From: Melitaea cinxia
Lineage: Eukaryota > Arthropoda > Insecta > Lepidoptera > Nymphalidae
DNA: 64,000 bases
Direction of reading: 5' to 3'
Assembly: GCF_905220565.1 (NCBI RefSeq)
Contig: NC_059400.1
Location: 10,252,159-10,316,158 of the forward strand
A model generated the notes under the pieces. That model saw nothing but the letters and a program-made list of their open reading frames with translations, did not search any database and was not told the origin of the DNA. Shown here in pieces: positions 12,925 through 24,232 of this stretch. How positions within the stretch are numbered: the first letter of the stretch is position 1; every line of letters begins with the position of its first letter. The position numbers were made by a program, and so were the translations under genes.

Positions 12925-13740
12925 AATATACAGGGTGTCCGGTAATTAATGGATAACCCCGCAGGTGCTTATGGAGGGGCACAGGGCCAACCCAGAAAAA
13001 AATAAAAAATTAATCTATCTGCAACGGTCCAGGGTTTATTTAAAAAAAAATAAGTACGAAATTCGATACCTTTGTTCAAACTTTTGGGCACTATGGCTGC
13101 AAATTCAATAATAACGAATTGATTTTCTCTAGAAATAACTGTGGATAATTGGCTTTGCTAACGCGCATTACAAAATATTTCTAGCTACAACTGTTTCTTT
13201 TTTTTTAAATACTTAAAAATGAAAAATAGTGTATTCGAATTTTTTATGATAAAGTTTGAGCACCTGTGGTATAAAAAAAAAAACGTAAGGGGACCTAGGT
13301 GGCCCATAGTTTAAAAAACATGCCTACTTCATGACGTTTCTTAAATGGTATTTTACTCAATTTTTTATTGTAAAATTACCAAGTTATTGCTACCTGTGTT
13401 CCTCTAGCTCTATTTTTCTTATAACCAAAACTAATAATAAAATAAGAATTTTATTTCGAAAATCAGTGAAAGTGTATTTTAGGGTGGTTAGGTTGTTGTT
13501 AATAATTTAAACAACAATTTTAAATACGTAGTTTTATAATAAACGTTCAAATTGTTTGCCACCTACTTTACGTAGTACGTAGAGAACAAAAGAAACTGAC
13601 GAAACACATATTTAAATCGGTATCTGAAAATTCATTTAATTTAAAAATTAAAATCATTGGCAATATTTTTTTTGTATTCGCTCTACAAAGAGCTAGAAAC
13701 ACATGTTTCATGGCAAACTGCCGCGTCACTATTACACAAA
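12925..13740. repeat. Repeat beginning ACAGGGTGTCC
   Basis: The sequence ACAGGGTGTCCGGTAATTAA near 12930 is of a kind that starts dispersed repeats in many insects. It is followed by about 800 bases of non-coding, A/T-run-rich DNA, ending near a GTACGTAGAGAACAAAAG block and a CAAAGAGCTAGAAAC block. No transposase or clear terminal inverted repeat was found. Both the class and the right boundary are uncertain. Confidence 0.35.
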
Positions 13741-15100
13741 TCAAAGATGATTATTCACAAAAACATACTCAATTACTGCCCCATGACAAGATAATAAGTA
13801 AACTATAGCTTTGTGTAAATATGAAAGAATGAACTAATCACTCACATAGTCAGAAAGTGTAGCTGATATTACAAAATGTAGTGCGTAATGATTATGAATA
13901 AATATATATATATATGTGGATAACAAAACGCTTAGGCATTCGTACTATTTTGTTATCTATTATGCATTTCATTTTTTAGAGTTCTTTTATTCCTAAACAA
14001 TATGAAAACGAAATCTTATTTATCGTATTTCATTTTATCAAACCGATTTAAAGGTTGGAGCGACGTCTTTAGAAAAATCGAGAGTGCTTTAGACTACACG
14101 ACTGAAGGTTTGTGTATATAAAAAAAAAAAAAACTCTACAAAGTTCGCTGGGTCTGGGTCAAAGTCTGTAATAAAGCTGAGAAAATATTATCCCACGCTT
14201 TTTTTTCTAACTTACCCCAATAAAAAAATATTTTTAATATCACTTTTTCTAATATCAGCGGTTACAGTGATACCACAAATATGAAGGAAAATAAAAAGTT
14301 ATCATCAAAGACCTAAGTTGAAATAAATGTATAGTACATACTTTATTTACTATTACTTTGTACTTACTGATCAGTTTATTGATTTCTCTTACAATTTTGT
14401 TCCAAAATTAATAAGCTAGAGCCTCCTTTTGAGAGTTAGTTTACCTCTGCGGCAAAAGATTCCGCTGTTTACGAAAATCTAATAAACGAGTACGTACATA
14501 TTTATTATTATACGATTCAAATATATTTCCTTGCCATAGCGTATGCTGCTTACTTTCGGTACGTTTTCCTACGTAGGCATCTATGATAATATTGCTGTAT
14601 CGCGTCATGATAAGATAACGCTATTATTTTATCATATTGTTATCAAGGTTATTTTCATTTAAATGATAATAAAAAAATATGGTAATAAAGAAACATTTAC
14701 GTTTATTCATTTATTGATTATTTTTCCCTTAACACACATTAGAGCCAGCTGATAATTTTGTAAAAGAACCAATTTGAAGTATATCAAAACGTTTCAATTG
14801 TTGTTCGAGCAACGTTTGTTCTAATAAAATTGAGAAAATTTGTTTAATTTTGTTATCGATTTGTGCTCTGTACACTGTTACGTGCTATTATTGTGTAATC
14901 GTATTTTTTATATAGCGTTACATCACTTGCGGGCCTAGAAAAAGTTATGCTAGCGATCGTTGAATGCATTAATAAACTAGTCAAAAGTGTGAAAAAGTGA
15001 AGATTTTAAATTGACTGATCATTAAATTACATTGATCTTTTGATATTTATACAAATAGAATTCACATATATCGTTCTCAAACAGTTATTTATTATAATCG
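13740..15100. other. Intergenic spacer
   Basis: AT-rich with no gene. A (TA)n stretch at about 13906-13916 is followed by a small inverted repeat (GGATAACAAAACG and TTTTGTTATC, 13918-13960). AAGTTCGCTGGGT at about 14140 is a repeat fragment. Confidence 0.45.
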
Positions 15101-15240
15101 TACACCCGATAGCGATCGTTACTCGTAGTATTAGGAATATATCCGCCAACCTACATTGGAGCAGCGTGGTGGATTAAGCTCTGATCCTTCTCTTACATGG
15201 CGAAGGCCCAGCAGTGGGATATTACAGGCTGAAGCGTAGC
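15101..15240 (+). mobile_element. SINE, 3' half
   Basis: The copy starts at CACCCGATAGCGATCGTTAC, continues through ATTGGAGCAGCGTGGTGG and ends CAGTGGGATATTACAGGCTG. A short GCGTA tandem tail (AAGCGTAGCGTAGCG) follows. It is the 3' half of the tRNA-derived SINE; head and body 5' part are absent. Confidence 0.75.
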
Positions 15241-15717
15241 GTAGCGTGTTATAAACACTATATATGCAAACGATAGATTTCTAATACAAATACCTACTGT
15301 GTACATTTATGTCAAAATTCTGTTATTCTCTTATTAGAGAATGATTTAGATCAGAGATAACAACACGATTACAACGATTATTAACGTCAATCAATTTCAC
15401 GTGTATCGATATTTGACTCGATTAAACCAGGTGACGACCCGCACGATCTATGTCTTTGTTTGTAATTGATAAATTCTGAAACTGCTGAACCTATTTTAGT
15501 AATTCTTCGACGTTTGGTAATATAATAATTTATTTTTCCTCAATATGTATAGTAACAGCTGTATTTCTTTGGATTTATAGTATTTATGTAAGTGGAAAGA
15601 TTAGGTTGTTTGTTTGTTTCTAGTTGATTAACTCAAAAGTTATTGAAACTATTGTAGAAGTGATTAAGTAGTAAAACTCTTGGCATAATAATTGTCTTTG
15701 TACTCAAACAAAAAAAT

Positions 15718-15957
15718 TGACCTCAAATAACATCGATAAGTATGACTTATCTCTAAAGAAATATGTTACAGTATTAGAGATAACTCCATAAATACTCGTC
15801 ATATATCAATCAAATTTAAATAGGACCACACCACAAGCACTAGCTTTTGATAAGAAAAAGAATGATCAAATTCGGTACACCCAGTAAAAAGTTATGAGGT
15901 AAGAAAAAAAAAATACAGTTGAATTGAGAACTAAACTCCTTTTTTGGAGTCGGTTAA
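15718..15957 (+). repeat. GAAGTCGGTT-type repeat, decayed
   Basis: It matches other copies at several points: ACATCGATAAGTATGACTTA-like start, AAATTTAAATAGGACCACA, CGGTACACCCAGTAAAAAGT, and the end CTCCTTTTTTGGAGTCGGTT. The family has opposed ends reading CCGACTTCAATTACATCG and CCTCCTTTTTTGAAGTCGG. Confidence 0.65.
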
Positions 15958-16047
15958 AAATAAGAATAGGTGAAGTCACGTGAGGTATAAAAAATAATAG
16001 GTGTTATAGAACATGAAATCCATTTCCTAAATTAAGGTGGTATATAG

Positions 16048-16465
16048 AACGTGTAGGAGGATTCGGTTGGGCTGTGCAGCGTTGGCAGTTTTCGTCGAGT
16101 CTTAGAGTAATGCGTTCTGCCTGTGTTAACATACGAAGACGAGACTTAGGCACTGACGACTGCGGGACATGTCCACAAGCTTGGGGTTTCTCTCAAAGAT
16201 AGGATTAGAAATGAGACTATCCGCGAGAGAACGAAAGTAACCGACATAGCTCACAGAATTAGCTATAGTTGAAGTGGCAGTGGGCTGGTCACCTGTGTCG
16301 CAGGACCGGTGGTCGTTGGAGCAGACATGTCCTGGAGTGGAGACCGCGTCTTGGCAAACGCAGTGTGGGACGCCCTCCAGCCCGCTGGACCAACGATCTA
16401 TCTGGTCTGGCGCGAAGTTGAACGTGGAACTATGTTCAGCAGTGGACTGCAATAGGCTGAACTGA
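16048..16465 (+). pseudogene. Decayed RTE-clade LINE fragment, C-terminus
   Basis: The plus strand carries broken pieces of the RTE C-terminal coding region, in order: RRIRLGW-like, LGVSLKDRI-like (GGGGTTTCTCTCAAAGATAG), RERTKVTDIAHRI and a W..GHLCRRTGGR-like block. It ends in CAGTGGACTGCAATAGGCTG. Internal deletions and stops make it a pseudogene. The minus-strand frame at 16126-16452 is an antisense artefact. Confidence 0.8.
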
Positions 16466-16850
16466 TTGATATCACGTGTTATTAAACTTATTTTCTACTA
16501 TTAAGAGCTATATAGATATACATGGAAGCATACCATAGCCGAAATTATACCGACATGAAAAACCAAAGCAGTAGTAAGTATAGTTCATTACTATGAAACA
16601 TAAAAATCGATACATTTGAAAAAAAGATGGTGAGAAGACATAGATAAAGAGAAAACACAGGTGATATGGTCATTGACACGACACTAACGTACACACGACG
16701 GTAATTTTATAAATAATAATTCTTTCCTAATTAATTTTGTTATTTTTATTAAAGCGTTAGAGCAAGTAAGTTGAATATTTAGGTTATAATGTCGTTTCTA
16801 ATATCACGGTTAAATGGAACGACGCCAGTTTAAGAACACGTTGTATAGCT

Positions 16851-16985
16851 AGTTGTGATCCGCGGTTTCACCCGCATTGTTATATAGTATACAAACCAGT
16901 AGTTCCTTTTAGCGCTGTAGCGCGTTTAAACAAACAAATAAATTAAATAACACAAACTCTTCAGCTTTATAATATTTTATTTTTT
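16851..16985 (-). mobile_element. Short Helitron-like element
   Basis: Read on the minus strand it starts near TATTATAAAGCTGAAGAG, continues TTTGTTTGTTTAAACGCGC and AACTACTGG, and ends GGTGAAACCGCGGATCACAACTAG. This layout resembles other lepidopteran Helitrons (TCTATA-like start, GC-rich hairpin, CTAG end). The exact 5' terminus and the expected T after CTAG are not clear, so it may be decayed. Confidence 0.4.
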
Positions 16986-17885
16986 TCAGTAATGTCCAGG
17001 TTTTTGCAAGTCACGTTCTAACGTGGGTAGCTTAAACTAGTAATAGCTATACGTGAAGTGAATTGGTACACAATGATAGTGCATGCTCATAGAGTAATGC
17101 GAATATCTTATCAACATCCTGCCTCACTCGCGGCATACCAAGTGAAGTAGGTACCGCTAAATATAGTCAGCGACATAATTGTTAATAATATTATTAAATA
17201 TTTCTTGTTGACAATTAATTTTATTTTAAGTCTTTTTTTGCTGAGATTTGAGGAAGATATTTTTGTCAGTTTCTGTATTCCTGCAATTACAAAATAAAAT
17301 ATGAAATAATTGCTTTGATAATATCTATTATACATTTCTTTATGTGATTTTGACTTAAAAATCAAGTTAAATTCAATTTATAGTCGCACTTGTTTCTTGT
17401 TTTTATTGCTAAGCATAACACCTAATAATTACACTCAAGGTTAGTGTTTAATTGTAACGTTTCCAAGATAGTACGGTCCTGTTACATTTTTAATATTTAC
17501 AAGTGGAAGTAACAGACATTTAGGAGTATCTATGAGACTTAATTCAATAAAACTGTTCGGCGGCGGCTTTAATTTATTTAAGTATTTATACATGTATTAT
17601 GCATAAAGATTAGATTATGAGTACGATGAGACCGCTATGTTTATTTTCATTTCATTACCATTCACGTGACTGATAATGATCATCAAATTAATTTTCATTA
17701 AGCCTTTCATAGTTCAAATATTTGATTTTAAATACAATAGTATGTAGGTGCGACTTAACTAATAAGTAAATGCATAAATAAATTGATCTCTTAATCCCCA
17801 AATAATTAACTTTCGGCGTTGAAGTCGCAAAATAATATAATGATTACAAGTTATGATTGTTTTTTAACAAAAATCATTTGACCTT
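16986..17885. other. Intergenic spacer
   Basis: No gene is recognised. The minus-strand frame at 17111-17365 is lysine/isoleucine-rich, as expected of chance frames in AT-rich DNA. Confidence 0.45.
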
Positions 17886-17887
17886 TC

Positions 17888-18172
17888 TAACCAACTTTCG
17901 AAAATGGAAGAGGATCTCAATTCGATTGTATTTTTTTTTTCATTGTACGCTAACAAGCTTAAAATTGAATGGGTGGACCTGATTACGATGCTTTTTTTAA
18001 TTGAAAGGTGATGCCTATGTTCCCATTTAAATTTAATTGAGATCTAACAAGTACTTTTCGAGTTTTATCTAATAATGCTTATTTACTTGGCTATGTTTTC
18101 GTCTATTTACGTTGTATTACTTGTCGATGTAATTGAAGTCGGTTTTTTTTTGTTGGGAGCAAACACAATTAT
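17888..18172 (-). repeat. GAAGTCGGTT-type repeat
   Basis: The order of blocks is CTCAATTCGATTGTATTTTT, CCCATTTAAATTTAATTGAG, GCTTATTTACTTGGCTATG, ACTTGTCGATGTAATTGAAG, then TCGGTTTTTTTTTG. This matches the copies at 34010-34480 and 35828-36105. Confidence 0.7.
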
Positions 18173-19360
18173 TATCTGTTACGTATAGTGGAAAGTGTGA
18201 CGAATATCCACAATTAAATAGACGGCATGAGCGGTTTCACCCGATTTGAGCTTCGATATTTTCTTCCATTATTTGTTGTTCATGTCCTTTGAGTCATGAT
18301 GTGTGTCCTCATAAAACAGTTCCTCACATAACAGTCTGTTTATTGCAACAAAACAAAATTGTCGGCATGATTTTTTAAGTATATATATCCAACTAAATTA
18401 ATAAATTCTTTGTCTTTATTGTTAATATAGATTCTTTATATCAGTGATACACGGTCATTCAGTATTAAAAAGTTTCTGTCTATTAGGAGTCCAATACAAA
18501 TAAGTATTAAAATAAATAATAGTGTTGTATGAAACGGTAAAAATAAGGCATCTTTTTGATGTTTGGAATTAGAAAGAAAGACCACACACGCACGAGACGC
18601 AGGTAAACATGCCGATTGACCTGTTCTTGATACTGGTTTGATGAATAGGTTTGATTAATTGCACCCGATGTCTTTGTTCGAATATAATTTTTTAAATAAC
18701 TTAAGATAATCATTTCCAAATCATCAAAACATTCATAGGAATAATTATTACTAAAACCTAGCTTACTTAGTTTTCTGACTCCGTGTTAATCCGAATATAA
18801 AACCATATTTGCGGTTTCGTTGATGAATAAAGCTTACGTCTATAAACTTCTGATTATTTTTTTATGTATAAAGAGCAAGTAGTAATAAAAAACGTCTTAA
18901 CGTTGCCGACACGTCGGCGTATCAAACGAAGAATCAAACTCCCACGACAGTTTTGGAAATATCTCAATATACTTTGTAAGAGGGATTCCTCTCTCTCTCA
19001 CTTTGTTATGGTGCAGTTTTTATAATCTTTAATTTTTTAAAAATACTTGCGATTTCCTTCAATATTAAAATTTTTTTATAACATAAAAAGTAATCTGAAA
19101 CCCGATTATGTAACGAAATTAGAGAAATATCGAAATGATTGTTAAAAGAAAAATATTTTGACGTATATTTTATAATATTTTCATAGTGAATATTTTGATA
19201 ATGATGTTTGTTTGTGCACGTACATCCGAAATATTTTTGATTTCACTAAAGCAAGAGAAGAAAAACAAATGTCTCTTAATAACCGTATGGTAAGGTTAAA
19301 ACAGGCTGCAAATAGTAGTAAAGTTAAGGAGAGGCATATCCATAGCGTGTCGAAGCGATC
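18173..19360. other. Intergenic spacer
   Basis: AT-rich with no gene recognised. A 6-bp-armed palindrome (GCCGACACGTCGGC) lies near 18905-18920. A short CTCTCTCTCTC run lies near 18990. Confidence 0.45.
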
Positions 19361-19365
19361 TCCGA

Positions 19366-19510
19366 TATAAATAGTGCGGGCGAGACGAGTCGACCGCGGC
19401 GCAGTGACCGACCATCGACAGCGATCCCGATTATCGGGCGAATGTTTGAGTTTCTTTATTTTCAAATTGGTCGTGCGAAGCGTCTATATCTGTAAGCGAC
19501 GTAGCAGGTA
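19366..19510 (+). promoter_or_regulatory. Possible TATA promoter and non-coding first exon
   Basis: A TATAAATA box (19366-19373) leads into CpG-rich DNA with an initiator-like GCAGTGACC at 19401, and a donor-like GTAGCAG/GTAACG at about 19507. A second donor-like CTGCAG/GTGCGT lies at about 19603. The TATA-to-initiator distance is 37 bases, longer than the usual 30 or so. No long coding frame follows: ATG codons at 19442 and 19543 open only short frames. If real, this is the 5' end of a plus-strand gene whose coding exons were not found. Confidence 0.3.
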
Positions 19511-20060
19511 ACGTGTGCGTCAGCGTTGCTCTCGCTACGTGAATGGGGCGGCGAGGGCGAGTCGACGTGATACGTGCAGCTTGTTCGCGGGACGGGCACT
19601 GCAGGTGCGTACCGTGTGAACGTGCCGGGTTAGTCTCGCTGAACATTATAGACATTTTCTAGTGACGTTCATTCAGACGTTTCCGTCCTGTTTAAGTGAT
19701 CACAAGTTGGATCACTTTGGTTTTTACAATTTGTTAAATAGCTATTTCTTATCACCCACTCGTCCCTCTCGAATTTGACTGACTGATGACTCAGATATTT
19801 TCCTTTTTTTAGAAAACAAAAGATTAATGTGCGAATTAGATCGGAATGACTATGTCTAGATATTCGAAAAGACATATGTTCAACATATTGTTTTTTGTTA
19901 GATGATAAAAACGCACAGTCGGTACATAGCTTTACGCAATACGTACGTGTGGCTTGCTGGATAAGCGTGTGCGTCGCATTATAGAACCGTACCGTGTGAA
20001 CGCAACGTGTTAAATGGCGTGCAGTGTCCGCTGTCTTCACGCCACGCGCCTGCATTTACT
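19510..20060. other. CpG-rich non-coding block with a 15-bp direct repeat
   Basis: GC-rich for this window up to about 19640. The 15-mer CGTACCGTGTGAACG occurs exactly at 19608-19622 and again at 19988-20002. The minus-strand frame at 19669-20055 (128 codons) has no recognisable domain or splice context, and I do not call it a gene. Confidence 0.4.
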
Positions 20061-20564
20061 GGTCTGCGCGCCAGGTTCAATTTAAATCAACTGCAATCAA
20101 TTTTAATGGCAAATAAATACCTTTTATTGGTCAGTTTTCGTTCATTTATCTATCTAAAGCGCCCAAGTAGTACGTTAAAAGATGATATCTTAATTAGGTG
20201 CCCCGTGCCTACTGCACCGGGCGTCAAACTTTTTTACTGTTGACTCCGAGTTTATCAACTACTATAGTTTCGCCCGTGGCGGCGTAATACACGTTAATGT
20301 TCATCTTTCAGTATCTCTTAAACTATGGGTCTACGCAACTTATTATTTAAGGCAAAGTTTATTATCCTACAATTTCCTGATATTGATGTTGATGTGACTT
20401 TTATTCATAAGAAAAAATATAACATCCTTAATAATAAAAGTAATGCTATATTACGAAATTAGTAAAATTAGCATTTATTGCTGTTTAACAAACTTACAAA
20501 ACATGTGTTTTATCTATAATAGTTAATTAATTATGTACTCTGTAAACTATACATTATCTGCGTT

Positions 20565-21860
20565 CGATTTATTCTTATTATGTTTATTCTTTCAATATGT
20601 GGTTCCTCTGAAGATTTCCATTGTTCCCTTTCTTTTGCCACTAGAATCCATTCTGGACTAAACACCTATTTAATATCTTCCCATCTTTTTTTTTGTCGCC
20701 CTTTACTCTCATTACCGTCTCCAGGGTGCAACTCCATTACTATTTTGGTCATTTATCTTGACTTTCTTTTAACATGTGTCCTGTCATCGCCATTTCTGTG
20801 TTAAGTGTACTGAATATTCTTGTTTGAACTGAGGTCTGTTTTTTATTTCTCTTAGTCTAAACTTATCTCTTCTCTTGATTTGAATGGCACTTCTCTCTAG
20901 ACAGTTTTGGCAGACGTTTATTTTATTTCACAAGTTTTCCATTAATGCCCAAGTTAAGTTAAGCATGTCAGAATGCAATTGTTATAGACTTTCCTTTTAG
21001 CTTTAATTACCATAACCCTGTCTTTCATAACTGCGCTGAGCGATCAGTATCTTTTTCAAGTATTGGCTATGCTTCTATCAATTTCTTTGTGCATGGATTT
21101 GGTAGTTGCTATTAACTGTCGCTCTCGTCATTCCTATGCGCCTAGCCAGTGAGGTCGAGAGGGTGGCGCAGACCCTAGACAACTCTGCGTTTTTCTGTAT
21201 AAATCGTCTGCAATAGACTGACTAAGGCCAATGATGATTAACTGTCGCAAGTAAATTTTCCAATTTTTTTTTAAACTCCTTTTTTGTGTATTAGTATTAT
21301 TGTTAATCTGGTCCAGTCCTCTGAAATATTTTCAGTCCTCTTTAATTTCGTTAAATAAGTCTGTTAGTATAGAAGCAATAGTTGGTAAAATAGATGATGT
21401 AGTTCGTCAGTTATTTGATCGTCCCGGTTTTTGTCCGCTTTTTGTGTTTTAATTGCTTTTTTTATATCCTTTCTTCCCTTAAAACCCTTAGGATAGGCTC
21501 GTGGTCTATGAAGTTAGGTTTTACATTAACTAGTCTTAGATTCTTTCTTTGGGACGATTCCCCATAATAGTCTGTAGCAATTTTAAGTAACTCTAGTCTT
21601 TTACTTCTGTGGTTTTTGTTTTTAGTCTTTACTTTTAGCATCTATTCATTTTTATTATTGATTTCTTCAATATCCCTTTTAATACCACTAGTTCTTTTTT
21701 TATTATAGTCCAAGTTTTTTTTTGTATTTTCTTTTCTGTTAATATATCACTTTTTAAATTGTAATAAAGTTTTGATGCAAAATGCGATGTTGTGGCTAAT
21801 CTACCAAAGATGGACGTTGTACCCTGAAGTACTTCTCGATGCTGTAGAATTGTCACTGGG
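20565..21860 (-). pseudogene. Decayed LINE (RTE-like reverse transcriptase and C-terminus)
   Basis: Conceptual minus-strand reading gives broken but ordered pieces of a LINE reverse transcriptase. They are the region before the palm (KNHRSKRLELLKIA, EDWTRLTIILIHKKG), then the C-terminal domain (CQNCLERSAIQIKRRDKFR, a decayed W..GHM, GRQKKRWEDIK, a W.S.AKEREQWKS block). The arrangement matches the C-terminal domain of the intact copy at 36753-37495, but the two are diverged. Many stops and frameshifts make it inactive. A foreign 114-bp insert interrupts it at 21123-21236. The T-rich plus-strand frames here are shadows. Confidence 0.7.
21123..21236 (+). mobile_element. 114-bp insert with 12-bp target duplication
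   Basis: The insert runs from TCTCGTCATTCC to ACTAAGGCCAATGATG. It is bracketed by ATTAACTGTCGC at 21111-21122 and 21237-21248, an exact 12-bp direct repeat. Its 3' end GTCTGCAATAGACTGACTAA with an ATGATG tail resembles an RTE-type 3' terminus, so it is probably a heavily 5'-truncated LINE or SINE insertion in plus orientation. Confidence 0.65.
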
Positions 21861-22189
21861 CGCCATCTCGTATGTTGTGGCCTGATGTCGATTGCAGCAG
21901 TATTTGTGTTATTAATAAAGAATGCCTAAGTATAAAGTAATAAAATTAGTAAATGTTTATTTAAAAAATGACATTGGATTTCTGGGCTAAAACTCAATAT
22001 TAAAGAATACGGATGGGAAAACCAAGAACGTAGTTTACAAATAATATATAATTCAATATGTTACCTACTGTTATTAAAAATTACACTACATCCTTAGTCA
22101 CTTATATTTTGATTAGTTAATATTATGTATTCATGAAATAATTTCATAATAATTTTAAATACGACGCAGTTAAACTACTCGAAATTTTC

Positions 22190-22290
22190 AGTGAACCTAG
22201 CCTCGCCTGACACTTTTTGTAACGCTCTCGTCACACATTCACCAGCTTACTCCCCAAGTCAAGCGTGCGTAAAGAAAATTGTATTTTTTT
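22190..22290. repeat. Repeat fragment shared with 33360-33470
   Basis: CACTTTTTGTAACGCTCTCG, CCAGCTTACTCC and GTCAAGCGTGCG here are the reverse complement of blocks at 33360-33450. At 33 kb the same sequence adjoins a GAAGTCGGTT-type end, so both may be parts of one longer element. Confidence 0.55.
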
Positions 22291-22401
22291 TTCATACTAC
22301 ACTTTCATACTAACACTTCGAGTTCATATTATATAAAATTATGTATAGAAACAGAAATAGATTGATCGAAAGAAGGATGGGAAAATAAATATTTATCTAT
22401 A

Positions 22402-22593
22402 CTATTGCGTTTTCACATTGGTAAGTCGATCAAGGGCATCGATAGCAAACCACATTCGTCCTGTAGTAAAGTCACACCACACGACAAATATCTCGCACAT
22501 ACCTAATAAACTTGTTTTGTTATTCGAATCCAAATTTAAAAAGTTATCATCGAGGTCAATGACTTGACGTTGGGCGATCCGACACATTTTCAT
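22402..22593 (-). CDS. Candidate short coding region, function unknown
   Basis: I do not recognise this protein. From the ATG at 22593 the minus strand reads 63 codons (starts MKMCRIAQRQVIDLDDNF, ends DALDRLTNVKTQ). An in-frame ATG two codons later and the ORF's upstream extension leave the start uncertain. A TATAAA lies at 22633-22638, about 45 bases before the ATG, and GC content is above the local background. After codon 30 there is a good splice donor (TTATTAG/GTATGT at 22503/22502), so the real product could be spliced instead of reading through. No domain, signal peptide or membrane segment is visible. It may be a real first exon or a chance frame. Confidence 0.22.
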   Translation of the reverse strand: MKMCRIAQRQVIDLDDNFLNLDSNNKTSLLGMCEIFVVWCDFTTGRMWFAIDALDRLTNVKTQ

Positions 22594-22704
22594 TTGTGTC
22601 TGCGCACGCGTTGTTTCGATAAAAAATGTCAATTTATATCGATATTGTTTTGGCGTGAATGTGTTTATTTGCATATTTAGTTTTAAATAGGTGAACAAAA
22701 ACAT

Positions 22705-23118
22705 ATTAATTTTGTATGGTACTTACATTTAAGGTGTGATGTTGATTGTACGCGTAACCTCTATTATTTTAATATTTAGTAAAATTATTGAAATACAATT
22801 ATACTTTATATTATGTACTTAAATTAAATATAATATTACTTAAATTCCATTTTTTTTTTAAATTCACTTAGAAAATTATTTGTTCCTAATATTTTTTTTT
22901 TCCATTTTCAAATTAATATTACTTTTCAGATTATTATTTTATTTTATTAAAATTCCAAATAAATATTACAAAATATTTGATTAAAACGAACAAATAGGTC
23001 ACAAATTCTACTTACTACATTTAGTGAATGACAGACGTGTTGGCTAGGGTTATTTCTAGCTGAAAGTCTAGCAAAACATCGTATCATTAATTATCACAAA
23101 TATGTAAACACTGCAATT
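22705..23118. other. AT-rich spacer
   Basis: Very AT-rich DNA with long T and A runs; no gene seen. Confidence 0.5.
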
Positions 23119-24200
23119 TAACCGACTCCAAAAAAGAAGGACGTTGTCAATTTGACTGTATTTTTTATGTGTTATCTCATACATTTTTACTCATCCTCAT
23201 CATCATCATCATCAGCTCAGTCTATTGCAGTCCACTGCTGGACATAGGCCTCCCCAAGTTCGCGCCAGACATCCCGGTTTTCCGCAATCCTCATCCAGCC
23301 TATACCGGCAATCTTACGTAGATCATCGGTCCAACGGGCCGGAGGACGTCCCATACTGCGTTTGCCAAGACGAGGTCTCCACTCCAGAACCCATCTGCTC
23401 CAACGGCCATCGGTCCTGCGACACAGATGACCAGCCCACTTCCACTTCAACTTGCTAATTCTGTGGGCTATATCGGTTACTTTCGTTCTCTCGCGGATAG
23501 TCCCATTTTTAATCCTATCTTTGAGAGAAACTCCAAGCATAGCTCGTTTCAATGCTCGCTAAGCGACTTTAAACTTCTGGAGCAGTCCCTTCGTCAGTGT
23601 CCACGTCTCGGCTCCGTTTGTTAACACAGGCAGGACGCATTGTTTGAAGACTTTTGTCGTCAAGCATTGCGGAATCTTTAAAGTGAAGACACGACGAAGC
23701 CTGCCAAACGCCGCCTAACCCAACCGATACCTCGGTATGATTTTTTCGTTTTTTCCTAGTTCATACAGAGACCGATACGCTGGGAGGACTCGTTTAGGCC
23801 GGCCAGCATTTGACCTAACTCATCCAACCTCTCCGCAAAGATGACAATATCGTCAGCGAAACGAAGGTGAAAGATGAATTCACCGTTGACGTTGATGCCT
23901 CGTTCCCCCCAATCCAAGGTCTTAAAAACATCCTCCAGCACAGTGGTAAACAGTTTTGGTGATATTACATCTCCCTGTCTTATTCCACGCCGGAGGGAAA
24001 TAGGTCTTGTTCTCTGGTCCTGGACATGAACGGTCATCGTCGCCGCGTCGTTCATACATACACATAAAAACTTTTTACTGGGTGTACATAATTTGATGAT
24101 TCATTATTCGAATGCTGGTGCTTGTCATGTGGTTCCATTTAAATTGAATCGAGACCTGACTAGTATTTTTTAATTATAACTTATAATACTGCGTATTTAA
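23119..24200 (-). repeat. GAAGTCGGTT-type repeat split by an RTE insertion
   Basis: The left part (AACCGACTCCAAAAAAGAAG at 23119 to about 23190) and the right part (ACTTTTTACTGGGTGTACAT at 24070 to about 24200) are consecutive pieces of one repeat copy. Between them sits the RTE at 23191-24062. TTTTTACT occurs on both sides of the RTE, consistent with a short target duplication. Confidence 0.65.
23191..24062 (-). pseudogene. 5'-truncated RTE-clade LINE, inactive
   Basis: Reading on the minus strand, the copy enters the reverse transcriptase at MNDAATMTVHVQDQRTRP. It keeps RQGDVISPKLFT, LEDVFKTLDW and the catalytic LRFADDIVIFAE. It then loses a block after GLCMN, and resumes with a frame from KRAMLGVSLKDRIKN to the C-terminal GEAYVQQWTAID. 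The usual RTE C-terminal block HLCRRTDGRWSRWVLEW is intact. The 3' end is CAGTGGACTGCAATAGACTG with a (GAT)n tail at 23195-23217. The endonuclease domain is missing and the reading frame is broken, so it is not functional. Confidence 0.85.
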
Positions 24201-24232
24201 TACAAAATTGTCTATTTTATTAACTGTTGTAG

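Noticed and set aside
16126..16452. 108-codon minus-strand frame.
   Set aside because: It is antisense to the decayed RTE C-terminal region; similar antisense frames occur at 23225-23458 and 46680-46931.
19669..20055. 128-codon minus-strand frame beside the CpG-rich block.
   Set aside because: It has no recognisable domain, no splice context and an unconvincing composition; a raised GC level lengthens chance frames.
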